A stretch of 64,000 nucleotides of DNA from Deferribacterales bacterium Deferri_01. GTDB taxonomy: Bacteria > Chrysiogenota > Deferribacteres > Deferribacterales > Geovibrionaceae. Positions within the stretch are counted from its first letter, which is position 1, and the number at the start of each line of letters is the position of its first letter. The notes under the pieces were generated by a model. The model was not told where the DNA came from and did no database searches. It saw nothing but the letters and a program-made list of their open reading frames with translations. The translations under genes and the position numbers were made by a program. Shown one piece after another: positions 9,181-18,535 of the stretch. Where the stretch lies: contig LUZY01000003.1 of assembly GCA_001603805.1 (NCBI GenBank), forward strand, positions 186,001 to 250,000, read 5' to 3'.

Positions 9181-9806
9181 TGCTTCTGCTGTTTCCGACT
9201 GTTAATGAGCTTCATGGCGCACTGGGGAAAATACCTTTAACCGAGTGGAAATATGGAATCGTATGCGGCGAATGGAAGGGAATGAAGGTTTTTGTAACCG
9301 GAGTCACGAAGACTAATGCGTCATTCGCTTCTGCCTTGATATTTTCAGAACTCCGCCCCGAACAGGCACTTCTGGCAGGAATATGCGGTGCTTACAGGCA
9401 GAGCGGGCTTAAAATCGGTGACACTGTGAGCATTGTTAAAGACTGGTTTGTGGATGAAGCTGTCTTTACGGGCTCTGAAATCAGGCTGTTGGGAGAAGAA
9501 GGTTTCCCCGTCTGCGAAAATAATTTTACTTATTTTGAAAAAATGCCCTCTCTGCCGTTTGTGGACTCTAACACTGTATCTCTGCTCAGTTCCTGCGATA
9601 TGCTCGCAAATATCTATTATAGCAAGACAAATGCCGCTGTTGAAAATATGGAAGGCGCACCGGTCGGGCTTTCTGCGCTGCGTTCAGGTGTTCGGGTCGT
9701 TCAGGTTCGTAGCGTTTCAAATTATTGCGGTGAAAGAACAAATCAGGAATGGAATATAAAGTCTGCGTTCCGCTCTTTGAGTTCCTTTTTTCAAAGCTCA
9801 TTCTAA
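9180..9806 (+). CDS. mqnB: Futalosine hydrolase-like nucleosidase
   Basis: 208 residues of the nucleoside phosphorylase/hydrolase fold. The catalytic region VENMEGAPV and the RSVSNYCGERTNQEWNIKSAF tail match futalosine hydrolases more closely than MTA/SAH nucleosidases. MqnB cleaves futalosine to dehypoxanthine futalosine in the alternative menaquinone pathway. That would supply quinone to the PsrC and Rnf electron chains in this window (inference). The ATG overlaps the preceding stop by one base, with GAGGAG upstream. No clear terminator follows. Confidence 0.8.
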   Translation: MLLLFPTVNELHGALGKIPLTEWKYGIVCGEWKGMKVFVTGVTKTNASFASALIFSELRPEQALLAGICGAYRQSGLKIGDTVSIVKDWFVDEAVFTGSEIRLLGEEGFPVCENNFTYFEKMPSLPFVDSNTVSLLSSCDMLANIYYSKTNAAVENMEGAPVGLSALRSGVRVVQVRSVSNYCGERTNQEWNIKSAFRSLSSFFQSSF

Positions 9807-10103
9807 AAGTTTCATCCGACACCTAAAGCCCTTAATTCAATAACTCCTGTGCTATTTTTCAAATCCTACAAATCATTTCCGATTATCATTATTCTCACTC
9901 TTTTCCTGTGTTAAAAACCATAATAACAATTTAACTAATCTCTTTTCATAATATTGTTATGAATATCTCTGTTCTATAAGTAACTAGTAAATAAGCAAAG
10001 AAAAAGTGTTCTGTTTTATTATAAAACATTATATTGCCAGTTGACACATATAATAAATTATGTTTTTATATTTGAGCCATATAAGAAAAAAATGGGGGAC
10101 TTT
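9807..10103. other. AT-rich intergenic region before the carboxylase operon
   Basis: 297 bases without a credible gene. It holds a dyad ATAACAAT/ATTGTTAT (9923-9930 and 9953-9960) and a promoter candidate near 10041. No mqnB terminator is evident. Confidence 0.6.
10041..10070 (+). promoter_or_regulatory. Candidate sigma-70 promoter of the carboxylase operon
   Basis: A perfect -35 TTGACA (10041-10046) lies 18 bases upstream of TTTATA (10065-10070). Transcription would begin about 25 bases before the ATG at 10104, leaving room for the GGGGGA ribosome binding site at 10094. Confidence 0.6.
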
Positions 10104-11648
10104 ATGAAAGAGAAAATCAAAAAGTTCCAGGAGCTTAACAGTATTGCAGAACTGGGAGGCGGACTGGAGAGAATCAAGAAACAGCACGAGCAAGGCAAGC
10201 TCAGCGCCCGCGAAAGGATCGACAAACTTCTTGATAAAGGCACTTTCGTTGAGCTTGATAAGTTCGTAGTTCACAGATGTACCAACTTCGGTATGGAAAA
10301 GAATAAAGTTTTCGGCGACGGTGTTGTCACAGGCTACGGAAAAATCAACGGAAGAACTGTTTTTGTTTTCTCTCAGGACTTTACTGTTTTGGGTGGTTCT
10401 CTTTCCGAAATGTTCGCCAAGAAAATCTGCAAAATCATGGACAAGGCAATAGAACTCGGCTGCCCCGTTATAGGTCTTAATGACTCAGGCGGAGCAAGAA
10501 TTCATGAAGGCGTTATGTCCCTTGCCGGATACGCCGATATTTTCCTCAGAAACACTCTCTCATCGGGTGTTGTTCCTCAGATAAGCGCAATCATGGGGCC
10601 ATGCGCCGGCGGTGCGGTGTATTCTCCCGCTCTTACGGACTTTACCTTCATGGTTAAAGACACCAGCTATATGTTTATCACAGGTCCTGAAGTTGTTAAA
10701 ACCGTTACAAGCGAGGATGTTACCAAAGAGCAGCTTGGCGGAGCGATGACTCATAACTCCAAAAGCGGCGTTGCTCACTTCGCCACGGAGAATGATGAGG
10801 ACTGCCTTCTTAAAATCAGAGAGCTTTTCAGCTTTATTCCGTCAAACAACATGGAGGAAGCTCCGGTTGTTGCATCAAAGGATGACCCCAACAGGGCGGA
10901 CATTTCAATACACGACATTATACCGGTTGACGCAAACAAACCTTACGACATGCACGATGTTATCACAAGGATTGTGGATGACGGCAACTTCTTTGAAATA
11001 CAGGAACATTTTGCAAAGAACATTATCATCGGCTTCTGCCGCCTCAACGGCAGGACAGTGGGTATAGTGGCAAACCAGCCGGCAATAATGGCAGGTGCCC
11101 TTGATATTGATTCTTCTGTAAAAGCTGCTAGGTTCGTACGCTTCTGCGATGCTTTCAATATCCCCCTTCTTACCCTTGTGGATGTTCCCGGCTTCATGCC
11201 CGGTGTGGCTCAGGAATACGGCGGAATCATCCGCCACGGTGCGAAGCTTCTTTATGCTTACTGCGAATCAACAGTACCTAAGGTAACTGTGATTACAAGA
11301 AAGGCATACGGCGGTGCTTATGATGTTCTCAGCTCCAAACATGTTAGAGGAGACATTAACTATGCCTTCCCCACTGCTGAAATTGCTGTTATGGGACCGG
11401 ATGGAGCCGCTCAGATTCTCTATAAAAAAGAGATCACAAGTGCCAGCGACCCTGCCGCCCTTCAGAAACAGAAGGTTGATGAGTACAGGGAAACCTTTGC
11501 CAATCCTTACAGAGCGGCAGAGCTTGGCTTCATAGATGAAATAATCCTGCCGGAATTAACCAGACCGAAAATAATTCAGGCTTTTGAGCTTCTTGCTAAC
11601 AAAAGGCAGTCTAACCCGCCCAAGAAGCATGACAACCTGCCGCTTTAA
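10104..11648 (+). CDS. pccB: Propionyl-CoA (acyl-CoA) carboxylase, carboxyltransferase subunit
   Basis: 514 residues, the normal length for PccB/MmdA carboxyltransferases. Crotonase-like N- and C-terminal halves are visible with [24 protein letters not shown] and, in the second half, [15 protein letters not shown] and [11 protein letters not shown]. It transfers carboxyl from biotin to propionyl-CoA to give methylmalonyl-CoA. The separate biotin carboxylase and carrier genes directly downstream, and the absence of membrane decarboxylase subunits, favour an ATP-dependent carboxylase over a sodium-pumping methylmalonyl-CoA decarboxylase. The start at 10104 follows GGGGGA; an upstream in-frame start at 10041 falls on the promoter. 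Confidence 0.88.
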   Translation: MKEKIKKFQELNSIAELGGGLERIKKQHEQGKLSARERIDKLLDKGTFVELDKFVVHRCTNFGMEKNKVFGDGVVTGYGKINGRTVFVFSQDFTVLGGSLSEMFAKKICKIMDKAIELGCPVIGLNDSGGARIHEGVMSLAGYADIFLRNTLSSGVVPQISAIMGPCAGGAVYSPALTDFTFMVKDTSYMFITGPEVVKTVTSEDVTKEQLGGAMTHNSKSGVAHFATENDEDCLLKIRELFSFIPSNNMEEAPVVASKDDPNRADISIHDIIPVDANKPYDMHDVITRIVDDGNFFEIQEHFAKNIIIGFCRLNGRTVGIVANQPAIMAGALDIDSSVKAARFVRFCDAFNIPLLTLVDVPGFMPGVAQEYGGIIRHGAKLLYAYCESTVPKVTVITRKAYGGAYDVLSSKHVRGDINYAFPTAEIAVMGPDGAAQILYKKEITSASDPAALQKQKVDEYRETFANPYRAAELGFIDEIILPELTRPKIIQAFELLANKRQSNPPKKHDNLPL

Positions 11649-11660
11649 GAGGAGGACAAA

Positions 11661-13184
11661 ATGCCTGATATTATTAAAAAGATACTTGTCGCCAACAGAG
11701 GCGAAATAGCTATAAGGGTTTTCAGAACCTGCCGCAGACTGGGCATTAAAACAGTCGCTATCTACACCCATGCGGACAGAACAGCTCCCCATGTGAGATA
11801 CGCTGATGAGGCTTACTGCATATCCGATACCGAAACGGATACGAGCTACCTGAAAGCCGATAAGATTATCGAAATTGCAAAAAAAGCAGGAGCCGCAATT
11901 CACCCCGGATACGGCTTCTATTCAGAAAACCCCACATTTGTTCAGCGTCTTGAGGAAGAGGATATAATCTTCATCGGACCGTCCGCAGAGCATATCAAGC
12001 TCATGGGCTCCAAAACAGGGGCGAGAAATGCAATGGTTGAGGCGGGCGTTCCTGTTGTTCCCGGAACAAAAAACGCCATCCGTGACGTTGACGATGCAAA
12101 GAAAACTGCAAGGGAAGTTGGCTATCCCATCATGCTTAAGGCTGTCCACGGCGGCGGCGGAAAGGGTATGAGGCTTGTTAACTCAGAAGAGGATTTCGAC
12201 TCCGCTTTCCGTATGGCTTCTTCCGAAGCGGCAAATGCCTTCGGCAACGGAGACATGTATATTGAGAAATTCATTGTTGGACCTCACCATGTTGAGATTC
12301 AGATTCTCGGTGATAAACATGGCAACGCTCTGCACCTGTTTGAGCGTGAATGCTCCATTCAGCGCCGCCACCAGAAAGTAATAGAAGAGGCTCCGTCACC
12401 CTTTATCAATGATGAAACAAGGGCTAAAATGTATGAGGTCGCTGTTAAGGCTGTTAAGGCAATAGGCTACCACAGTGCCGGAACACTTGAGTTTATTGTT
12501 GGTTCTGACCAGAACTTCTATTTCCTTGAAATGAACACAAGGCTTCAGGTTGAGCATCCCATAACAGAGATGATTACGGGCGTGGATATAGTTACTGAAA
12601 TGATCAGAGTGGCTGAAGGCAAAACCCTGACATATAAGCAGGAAGAGATTTTCAGAAACGGATTTGCCATAGAGTGCAGAATATACGCAGAAGACCCCAG
12701 CAACAACTTTGCTCCGTCACCCGGGCTGATCACTGTTTATGAAACTCCCGGCGGTCCGAACGTGAGGGTTGAAAGCGGAGCCTTCGCAGGGTATGAAGTT
12801 CCCCTTTACTATGACCCGATGATAGCGAAAGTGTGCTCCTTCGGTAAAACCAGAGAGGGCGCAATCATAGCAATGAAGAGGATTCTCACGGAGTATAAGG
12901 TATCAGGAATAAAAACATCCATACCATTCCACCAGAGGGTGCTTAAGAACGAAACCTTCCTTGCCGGAAACTATGACACAAGCTTCATAGACACCAAGTT
13001 CGACATGGAAGACCTTCAGCGTAAGGAGCAGAAAGATCCTTCCGTGGCTCTCATAGCCGCAGCGATCAAACAGCTCATAAGCGAGAAGATTTCGGCGCAG
13101 CGTTCCGTAACCAGAAGGGATGTGGGCGAAAGCAACTGGAAGCGTTTCGGCAGGCTGACAAGCCTCGGAAACAGGCTCGGATAA
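11661..13184 (+). CDS. pccA: Biotin carboxylase subunit of acyl-CoA carboxylase
   Basis: 507 residues of the AccC/PccA ATP-grasp family. The N-terminal LVANRGEIAIRVFRTCR, the ATP-binding HGGGGKGMR, ERECSIQRRHQKVIEEAPS and EMNTRLQVEHPITE motifs are intact. It carboxylates the biotin of the separate carrier protein using ATP and bicarbonate. Unlike fused PccA it stops after the biotin-carboxylase C-domain and a short tail, with no AMKM site of its own. AGGAGG precedes the ATG; 12 bases separate it from the carboxyltransferase gene and 7 from the carrier gene. It could also serve acetyl-CoA carboxylase, but the context points to propionyl-CoA. Confidence 0.88.
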   Translation: MPDIIKKILVANRGEIAIRVFRTCRRLGIKTVAIYTHADRTAPHVRYADEAYCISDTETDTSYLKADKIIEIAKKAGAAIHPGYGFYSENPTFVQRLEEEDIIFIGPSAEHIKLMGSKTGARNAMVEAGVPVVPGTKNAIRDVDDAKKTAREVGYPIMLKAVHGGGGKGMRLVNSEEDFDSAFRMASSEAANAFGNGDMYIEKFIVGPHHVEIQILGDKHGNALHLFERECSIQRRHQKVIEEAPSPFINDETRAKMYEVAVKAVKAIGYHSAGTLEFIVGSDQNFYFLEMNTRLQVEHPITEMITGVDIVTEMIRVAEGKTLTYKQEEIFRNGFAIECRIYAEDPSNNFAPSPGLITVYETPGGPNVRVESGAFAGYEVPLYYDPMIAKVCSFGKTREGAIIAMKRILTEYKVSGIKTSIPFHQRVLKNETFLAGNYDTSFIDTKFDMEDLQRKEQKDPSVALIAAAIKQLISEKISAQRSVTRRDVGESNWKRFGRLTSLGNRLG

Positions 13185-13191
13185 GGGGTGG

Positions 13192-13713
13192 ATGATGATA
13201 ACTAAAAGACAGTATTTCGCCACAGTTGATAAAGGCGAACAGGAATACACCATTGATATTGTTGAGGAAACATCCAATGTGTTTACAGTCAGCATCGACG
13301 GTAAATCGAGCACGGTTGACTTTGCCCGCATGGGTGACAACCTGTACTCAATCATCATTGACGGACGTTCCTATGATATTGATATAACAGAAAAAGGCGA
13401 TATTTTCTCAGTTCTCATGGGCGGAGACCATTTTGATGTGGAAGTTCTGGACGAGATGAAACGTCTGATGAAGCTCCGCACATCCGCCGGACTGGAAGGA
13501 CGTCAGGTTATTGAGGCACAAATGCCCGGAATGATCTGGAAAGTTCTTGTTGAACCGGGACAGGAAGTCGAGGCGGGGCAGCCGCTTATGATTCTTGTTG
13601 CCATGAAGATGGAAAACGAGATCAAGGCACCCAAAGCCGGAGTTGTTCAGGAGCTTTTTGTTAAGCCTGATCAGACAGTGGCTGCCGGAGATAAACTCGC
13701 AGTTGTGGAATAA
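13192..13713 (+). CDS. Biotin carboxyl carrier protein
   Basis: 173 residues. The C-terminal third is a biotinyl domain with the AMKM motif; Lys139 is the predicted biotinylation site. The N-terminal 100 residues form a beta-rich region rather than the Ala/Pro-rich linker of AccB, as in carriers of the decarboxylase/propionyl-CoA carboxylase type. It shuttles carboxyl-biotin between the two upstream subunits. Start at 13192 (or 13195) with GGGGTGG just upstream, partly overlapping the spacing. Two hairpins follow the stop, before the mutase gene. Confidence 0.88.
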   Translation: MMITKRQYFATVDKGEQEYTIDIVEETSNVFTVSIDGKSSTVDFARMGDNLYSIIIDGRSYDIDITEKGDIFSVLMGGDHFDVEVLDEMKRLMKLRTSAGLEGRQVIEAQMPGMIWKVLVEPGQEVEAGQPLMILVAMKMENEIKAPKAGVVQELFVKPDQTVAAGDKLAVVE

Positions 13714-13747
13714 TAGTCAGGCTGTTATATTTTTAAATAAATGTCTT

Positions 13748-13838
13748 CACCCCCGGTAACGGGGGTGTGCCGTTCATAGTGAAGCCTTGTTTATGACTGC
13801 GCTGATGATTTTGTCCGGATCTCAGGACGCAGATCCGG
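13748..13838 (+). promoter_or_regulatory. Two consecutive hairpins between carrier and mutase genes
   Basis: CACCCCCG (13748-13755) pairs with CGGGGGTG (13760-13767) around a GTAA loop, a GNRA tetraloop. CCGGATCT (13815-13822) pairs with AGATCCGG (13831-13838), ending 12 bases before the mutase ribosome binding site. Neither has a T-tract, so they look like RNA processing, stability or translational control elements rather than terminators. No B12-riboswitch core was recognised. Confidence 0.55.
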
Positions 13839-13861
13839 CGACAGCAAATCGGAGAATAATC

Positions 13862-16009
13862 ATGTCAGGTTTTGAAAAGAAAACCATTCAGGATTGGGAA
13901 AAACTCGCCGCAAAAGAGATAAAGAAGGATGACACTTCGTCACTTATGTGGGAAACCCCTGAGGGAATACGGGTTAAACCCCTTTATACGCTTGAAGATC
14001 TTGAAAAGTTAGAAAATATAAATACCATACCGGGCTTTGCCCCGTTTATGAGAGGACCGAAGGCAACAATGTATGCCGGACGCCCGTGGACAGTGCGCCA
14101 GTATGCAGGTTTTTCCACAGCGGAAGAATCCAACGCATTTTACCGCCGCAATCTCGCCGCAGGTCAGCAGGGGCTTTCTGTTGCGTTTGACCTTGCTACT
14201 CACAGAGGCTATGACTCAGACCATCCACGAGTTGTGGGAGATGTGGGCAAGGCGGGAGTTGCCATAGACTCAATCCTCGACATGGAGATCCTGTTCAAAG
14301 ACATCCCCCTTGCAGATGTTTCCGTGTCCATGACTATGAACGGCGCTGTTCTGCCGATTATGTCTCTTTACATAATAGCCGCTGAAGAGCAGGGCGTAAG
14401 TCAGGATAAGCTCTCCGGAACTATCCAGAACGACATTCTTAAAGAGTTCATGGTGCGTAACACTTATATTTATCCGCCTGAACCCTCTATGAATATCATT
14501 TCAGATATCATAGAATACACCAGTAAATACATGCCGAAGTTTAACTCCATCTCAATCAGCGGATACCACATTCAGGAAGCCGGAGCGAATAATGTTCAGG
14601 AGCTTGCCTTTACTCTTGCTGACGGTGTTGAATATGTTAAAGCGGCAATCGCCAAAGGGCTTGAGGTTGATCAGTTCGCCCCAAGGCTTTCCTTCTTCTT
14701 TGCCATAGGGATGAACTTCTTTATGGAGATTTCAAAGCTCCGTGCAGCAAGGTTCCTCTGGGCAGAGCTTATGAGCCAGTTTAACCCGCAGAAGCCTCTT
14801 TCATCAGCACTGCGTACTCACTGCCAGACATCCGGCTGGAGCCTTACAGAGCAGGATCCCTACAATAATGTTATCCGAACCACAATAGAGGCTATGGCGG
14901 CTGTTCTCGGCGGAACTCAGTCTCTCCATACAAATGCTCTGGATGAGGCGATAGCGCTTCCCACTGATCATTCGGCACGGATAGCCAGAAACACTCAGCT
15001 TGTTATTCAGGAAGAAACAGGCATTTGCAATGTTGTTGATCCTCTGGGCGGTTCGTACTATGTTGAGTCACTTACAGCCTCGCTCATAAACGAAGCCCGC
15101 AAGCTGATAAGAGAGATTGATTCTCTCGGCGGTATGACAAAAGCTATCGAATCAGGCATGCCCAAGCTGAAAATAGAGGAATCCGCCGCCAGAAAACAGG
15201 CTAAAATAGACATTGGCGAGGATGTGATTGTCGGTGTTAATAAGTACAAGCTGGCTAAAGAAAACCCCATTGAAGTTCTTGATATTGACAATACTGCGGT
15301 TCGTGAGGCACAGATAAAAAGGCTTCAGAAGCTCCGTGCCGAACGTAATGATGCTGAGTGCCGTGCGGCACTTGAAGAAATAACAAGAGTGGCTGAGACA
15401 GGGCAGGGCAACCTGCTTGAAGCTTGTGTGAATGCTGCCAGGAAGCGTGCTTCTGTCGGTGAAATGTCTGATGCTATGGAAAAAGTTTTTGGCAGGCATA
15501 AGGCTGAGATTAAGCTTGTATCCGGAGTTTACGGAAAAGTGTTTGAAGACAGCGAAGATTTCTCACAGATCAAAAAAGAGATAGATTCCTTCAGCGATGA
15601 GGAGGGGCGCAGACCCAGAATCCTTGTTGCGAAAATGGGTCAGGACGGACATGACAGGGGAGCTAAGGTTGTTGCTACTGCCTTTGCCGATGCCGGATTC
15701 GATGTGGATGTGGGACCCCTGTTCCAAACCCCCGCTGAAACGGCAAAAATGGCTGTGGAGAACGATGTCCACGCCATAGGTGTGTCGAGCCTCGCCGCAG
15801 GTCACAAAACCCTTGTGCCGCAGCTAGCTGAAGAACTTCGCAAGCTTGGTGCGGATGACATAATTATAGTCTGCGGCGGCGTAATTCCCCGTCAGGATTA
15901 TGATGCTTTGTACACAGCAGGAGCATCCTGTATCTTCGGTCCGGGTACGCCCATAACAAAATCAGCCAGAGAAACTCTGGAAGCCATAAGGAAAAAGAAA
16001 GTCTCATAA
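13862..16009 (+). CDS. mcmA: Methylmalonyl-CoA mutase, single-chain type
   Basis: 715 residues carrying both parts of the adenosylcobalamin mutase. The N-terminal TIM barrel includes [30 protein letters not shown] and [19 protein letters not shown]. The C-terminal cobalamin domain has DGHDRGAK, with His597 the expected lower axial ligand. It interconverts methylmalonyl-CoA and succinyl-CoA. Catalytic and B12-binding parts are in one chain, as in homodimeric enzymes, with no separate small subunit. The start at 13862 has GGAG 7 bases upstream; an in-frame start at 13787 would lie amid the hairpins. No methylmalonyl-CoA epimerase gene is visible nearby. Confidence 0.95.
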   Translation: MSGFEKKTIQDWEKLAAKEIKKDDTSSLMWETPEGIRVKPLYTLEDLEKLENINTIPGFAPFMRGPKATMYAGRPWTVRQYAGFSTAEESNAFYRRNLAAGQQGLSVAFDLATHRGYDSDHPRVVGDVGKAGVAIDSILDMEILFKDIPLADVSVSMTMNGAVLPIMSLYIIAAEEQGVSQDKLSGTIQNDILKEFMVRNTYIYPPEPSMNIISDIIEYTSKYMPKFNSISISGYHIQEAGANNVQELAFTLADGVEYVKAAIAKGLEVDQFAPRLSFFFAIGMNFFMEISKLRAARFLWAELMSQFNPQKPLSSALRTHCQTSGWSLTEQDPYNNVIRTTIEAMAAVLGGTQSLHTNALDEAIALPTDHSARIARNTQLVIQEETGICNVVDPLGGSYYVESLTASLINEARKLIREIDSLGGMTKAIESGMPKLKIEESAARKQAKIDIGEDVIVGVNKYKLAKENPIEVLDIDNTAVREAQIKRLQKLRAERNDAECRAALEEITRVAETGQGNLLEACVNAARKRASVGEMSDAMEKVFGRHKAEIKLVSGVYGKVFEDSEDFSQIKKEIDSFSDEEGRRPRILVAKMGQDGHDRGAKVVATAFADAGFDVDVGPLFQTPAETAKMAVENDVHAIGVSSLAAGHKTLVPQLAEELRKLGADDIIIVCGGVIPRQDYDALYTAGASCIFGPGTPITKSARETLEAIRKKKVS

Positions 16010-16980
16010 TGGATTTGGACTTACTCGTCAGTGACATTCTGAAAGGCGGGATCAGGGCTATGGGAAAAGGCATAACCCTGATCGAAAGCCGTAGACCGGA
16101 ACATGCGGAGAAGGCATCGAAGCTTCTTGACAAGCTTCTGCCCCACACGGGGAATTCTCTCCGCATAGGTATTACAGGTGTCCCCGGAGTAGGGAAAAGT
16201 ACATTTATCGAATCTTTCGGCAGGCATCTCACCTCTTTGGGACACAAAGTTGCGGTGCTTGCCGTTGACCCTTCCTCTCAAATCACAGGCGGAAGCATAC
16301 TTGGCGATAAAACACGCATGGAGGAGCTTTCCAGAGACTCTAACGCATTCATACGTCCTTCTCCGGCTGGTGACACCCTTGGCGGAGTTGCAAGGCGCAC
16401 TAGAGAGACTATGCTTCTCTGTGAGGCGGCAGGTTATGATATTATTATAGTCGAAACCGTTGGAGTGGGGCAGTCGGAGACTACAGTTGCTTCTATGGTT
16501 GATTTCTTTATGCTTTTGCAGCTTGCCACTGCTGGTGATGAGCTTCAGGGTATAAAAAAGGGGGTCATGGAGCTTGCTGACGCAGTTGTGATCAACAAGG
16601 CAGATATAGACCCGATTAAGACCGATCTAGCCAAATCACAGTATATTAATGCCCTGCACATCCTCCGGCCCAAAAGCCGTAACTGGTCAGTTCCGGTGCT
16701 TACAGTAAGTGCTTTGAAGAATCAAGGGATGGAGAACGTCCGTTCTATGCTTACCGGCTTTCATGAAGCTATGGTGAAATCCGGCGAGTTTGAGGGAAAA
16801 CGCCGCAGTCAGTCTGTTGACTGGATGTGGAGCCTGCTTATGGATGATCTCAAAGGACTTTTTCTTAATAATAAAAATGTCAAAGGTATATTCCCGCAGG
16901 TTCAGGAAGCGGTGGCAAAAGGAATCACAACACCTTCAGCCGCATCAAAACGGCTTCTTGATGCCTTCAGAAAGTATTAG
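16009..16980 (+). CDS. meaB: MeaB/ArgK-type GTPase, mutase chaperone
   Basis: 323 residues of the G3E GTPase family. The Walker A motif GVPGVGKS, the DPSSQITGGSILGDKTRM segment and the guanine-specificity motif NKAD are present. MeaB gates adenosylcobalamin loading onto methylmalonyl-CoA mutase and protects the active enzyme. The one-base overlap with the mutase stop (TAATG) supports obligate co-translation. Length is normal and all nucleotide-binding motifs look intact. Confidence 0.95.
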   Translation: MDLDLLVSDILKGGIRAMGKGITLIESRRPEHAEKASKLLDKLLPHTGNSLRIGITGVPGVGKSTFIESFGRHLTSLGHKVAVLAVDPSSQITGGSILGDKTRMEELSRDSNAFIRPSPAGDTLGGVARRTRETMLLCEAAGYDIIIVETVGVGQSETTVASMVDFFMLLQLATAGDELQGIKKGVMELADAVVINKADIDPIKTDLAKSQYINALHILRPKSRNWSVPVLTVSALKNQGMENVRSMLTGFHEAMVKSGEFEGKRRSQSVDWMWSLLMDDLKGLFLNNKNVKGIFPQVQEAVAKGITTPSAASKRLLDAFRKY

Positions 16981-17002
16981 TTACATCTCTTAACAGCTTC
17001 AT

Positions 17003-17031
17003 TTGTTAAATTTCCTTAAATCTGCTATATT
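17003..17031 (+). promoter_or_regulatory. Candidate promoter of ybaK
   Basis: TTGTTA (17003-17008), 17 bases, then TATATT (17026-17031), 32 bases before the ATG. A short dyad TTAACA/TGTTAA overlaps the -35. Confidence 0.5.
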
Positions 17032-17063
17032 TCTGATTATTTTAGAATAAAGAGGGTTAAGAC

Positions 17064-17543
17064 ATGTCAGATTTACCTGTTACTCCAGCGGTGCGTGTAT
17101 TAAGGGCAGCAAAGGTTGCCTTTGAGGGGCATCTTTATAAATATGTGGAGAAAGGCGGAACAGCACAGTCAGCAAAGGAACTTGGAGTTGATGAGCATAT
17201 AGTTGTTAAAACAATTATAGTCGAGGATGAAAACAGAAAACCGTATGTAGTCCTTATGCACGGAGACAGGGAAATATCTCTTAAAAACCTTGCGAGATTC
17301 ATCGGCGTAAAAAGTCTCACTCCCTGTGATCCTAATACTGCAAATAAGCATACAGGCTACATGGTCGGCGGAACATCACCGTTCGGAACAAAGAAACAGA
17401 TGACAGTTTATGCCGAGGAAACAATCTTTGAACTTGATAAGATATTGATAAATGGTGGGAAAAGAGGTTTTTTGGTTGTTCTTGACCCTAAAGATATGGA
17501 AAGAGTCCTGAAACCTGTTAAAGTAAACGTGGGAATAGAATAG
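17064..17543 (+). CDS. ybaK: Cys-tRNA(Pro)/Cys-tRNA(Cys) deacylase, YbaK/EbsC family
   Basis: 159 residues, typical of the YbaK editing domain. It starts with TPAVRVLRAAKVAFEGHLY, then KTIIVE, and contains the family segment GYMVGGTSPFGTKKQMTVY and INGGKRGFLVVLDP. It hydrolyses cysteine mischarged onto tRNA(Pro) in trans. Single-gene unit with its own promoter and terminator. AGAGGG precedes the ATG. Confidence 0.93.
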   Translation: MSDLPVTPAVRVLRAAKVAFEGHLYKYVEKGGTAQSAKELGVDEHIVVKTIIVEDENRKPYVVLMHGDREISLKNLARFIGVKSLTPCDPNTANKHTGYMVGGTSPFGTKKQMTVYAEETIFELDKILINGGKRGFLVVLDPKDMERVLKPVKVNVGIE

Positions 17544-17558
17544 GAAAGAATCAGACAA

Positions 17559-17586
17559 TAACCCCGACTCTAAAAGCCGGGGTTTA
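17559..17586. terminator. Terminator between convergent ybaK and rpsT
   Basis: AACCCCG (17560-17566) pairs with CGGGGTT (17578-17584), followed by TTATATTAT. It lies 16 bases after ybaK and 15 bases beyond the rpsT stop, so it may serve both directions. Confidence 0.75.
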
Positions 17587-17599
17587 TATTATCTGAAAC

Positions 17600-17863
17600 T
17601 TAACCCATTGCGTTAAGACGGACTGCGAGTCTGGAAACTCTTCTGGAAGCCTGATTTTTGTGAATCACGCCCTTAGTGGAGACTCTCCTGATGGTTACCT
17701 CTGCGTTTTTAAAAGCTGTTGCTGCCGCATCTTTGTCACCGCTTTCTACAGCTGTGAGGAATTTTTTAACGGCTGTTCTCATTTTTGATTTATTAGCTTT
17801 GTTTGCAAGAGCTTTCTTTTTGTCCTGTCTGATTCTTTTGTTAGCACAAAGTGTGTGGGCCAC
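17600..17863 (-). CDS. rpsT: 30S ribosomal protein S20
   Basis: 87 residues, very basic, with the S20 pattern KRIRQDKKKALANKANKS and the C-terminal ASRRVSRLAVRLNAMG. S20 binds 16S rRNA early in small-subunit assembly. The start is a GTG at 17863 preceded by AGAGGTG, on an mRNA whose leader can fold over this site (see the adjacent hairpin). Rare start codons in rpsT occur in other bacteria, where S20 synthesis is autoregulated. Monocistronic. Confidence 0.95.
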   Translation of the reverse strand: MAHTLCANKRIRQDKKKALANKANKSKMRTAVKKFLTAVESGDKDAAATAFKNAEVTIRRVSTKGVIHKNQASRRVSRLAVRLNAMG

Positions 17864-17867
17864 TTTT

Positions 17868-17893
17868 CACCTCTAGTATTTTTGTAAGAGGTG
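17868..17893 (-). promoter_or_regulatory. rpsT: rpsT leader hairpin masking the ribosome binding site
   Basis: On the minus strand CACCTCT (17893-17887) is a perfect complement of AGAGGTG (17874-17868), which is the rpsT Shine-Dalgarno sequence. The loop is 12 bases. Pairing would hide the ribosome binding site 4 bases upstream of the GTG start. Confidence 0.6.
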
Positions 17894-17983
17894 ATGTATA
17901 TCAAAAGAAACCTCTTTAGTCAAGGGGTTTAAACATGTTTCAGGGCTTAATTTTAAAATATTTTGATCACGGGGTGTCTTCTT

Positions 17984-18487
17984 ATGAACAGAATCAGTTA
18001 TCTTATTTGTGCATGTGTATTTTTAGGGGCTTGCGGTGCCAAGGAGCCTAAGGTCGAAACGGGGCAGGCTATCCTTGCGGGTTTTTCCTCCGCAGGAGAA
18101 ACTGAAAATTCAAAGCGTCTGGGAGAACTTGCCACAGACCTTAATGAAGTCAAACAGAACATAGAAATTATTAACCGCAGGAATGTGGCTATTGAAGATA
18201 AGTATAAGCAGATTATAGACCTTTTCGTTGCATACAGAGAAACTCTTACCGCTTTGAATTCTAAAGTAGATAATTTTACTCTGCAAAAAAATTTGGCTTA
18301 TTCAAATAAAGGTGTATCATTATATGGGAACCGAAACTTAACCGGCGAACCTGTGACGAACATTTCACAAAATTTTCTGGTTGAGGTTCTTGAAGGCGAA
18401 GCAGGGGTTCAGGGTGTTGTGGCTGTTCGTTCGGCTGATGTTTTCGGATATGCCAACGGAACATCTTTTACCAAACTTGCTAAGTAG
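17984..18487 (+). CDS. Small predicted lipoprotein with coiled coil and SH3-like end
   Basis: 167 residues. The signal peptide ends in a lipobox (FLGAC), predicting lipidation of the Cys after cleavage. Residues about 30-85 are charged and heptad-like (ELATDLNEVKQNIEIINRR), a likely coiled coil. The last 60 residues (GVSLYGNRNLTGEPV onward) are beta-rich and recall a bacterial SH3-like domain. ATG 17984 was chosen because it places the signal peptide correctly and has GGGGTG upstream; a TTG at 17963 is less likely. It is 48 bases upstream of the sulfide dehydrogenase cytochrome gene and may belong to that unit. I do not recognise the family. Confidence 0.7.
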   Translation: MNRISYLICACVFLGACGAKEPKVETGQAILAGFSSAGETENSKRLGELATDLNEVKQNIEIINRRNVAIEDKYKQIIDLFVAYRETLTALNSKVDNFTLQKNLAYSNKGVSLYGNRNLTGEPVTNISQNFLVEVLEGEAGVQGVVAVRSADVFGYANGTSFTKLAK

Positions 18488-18535
18488 TTCCAATAGGTTG
18501 CATTTTTCTCCCGCTGAGAGGGAATGGAGGTGTTA

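Noticed and set aside
13714-13861. Possible cobalamin riboswitch before methylmalonyl-CoA mutase
   Set aside because: The gap is too short and no B12-box-like core is visible; only simple hairpins are present.
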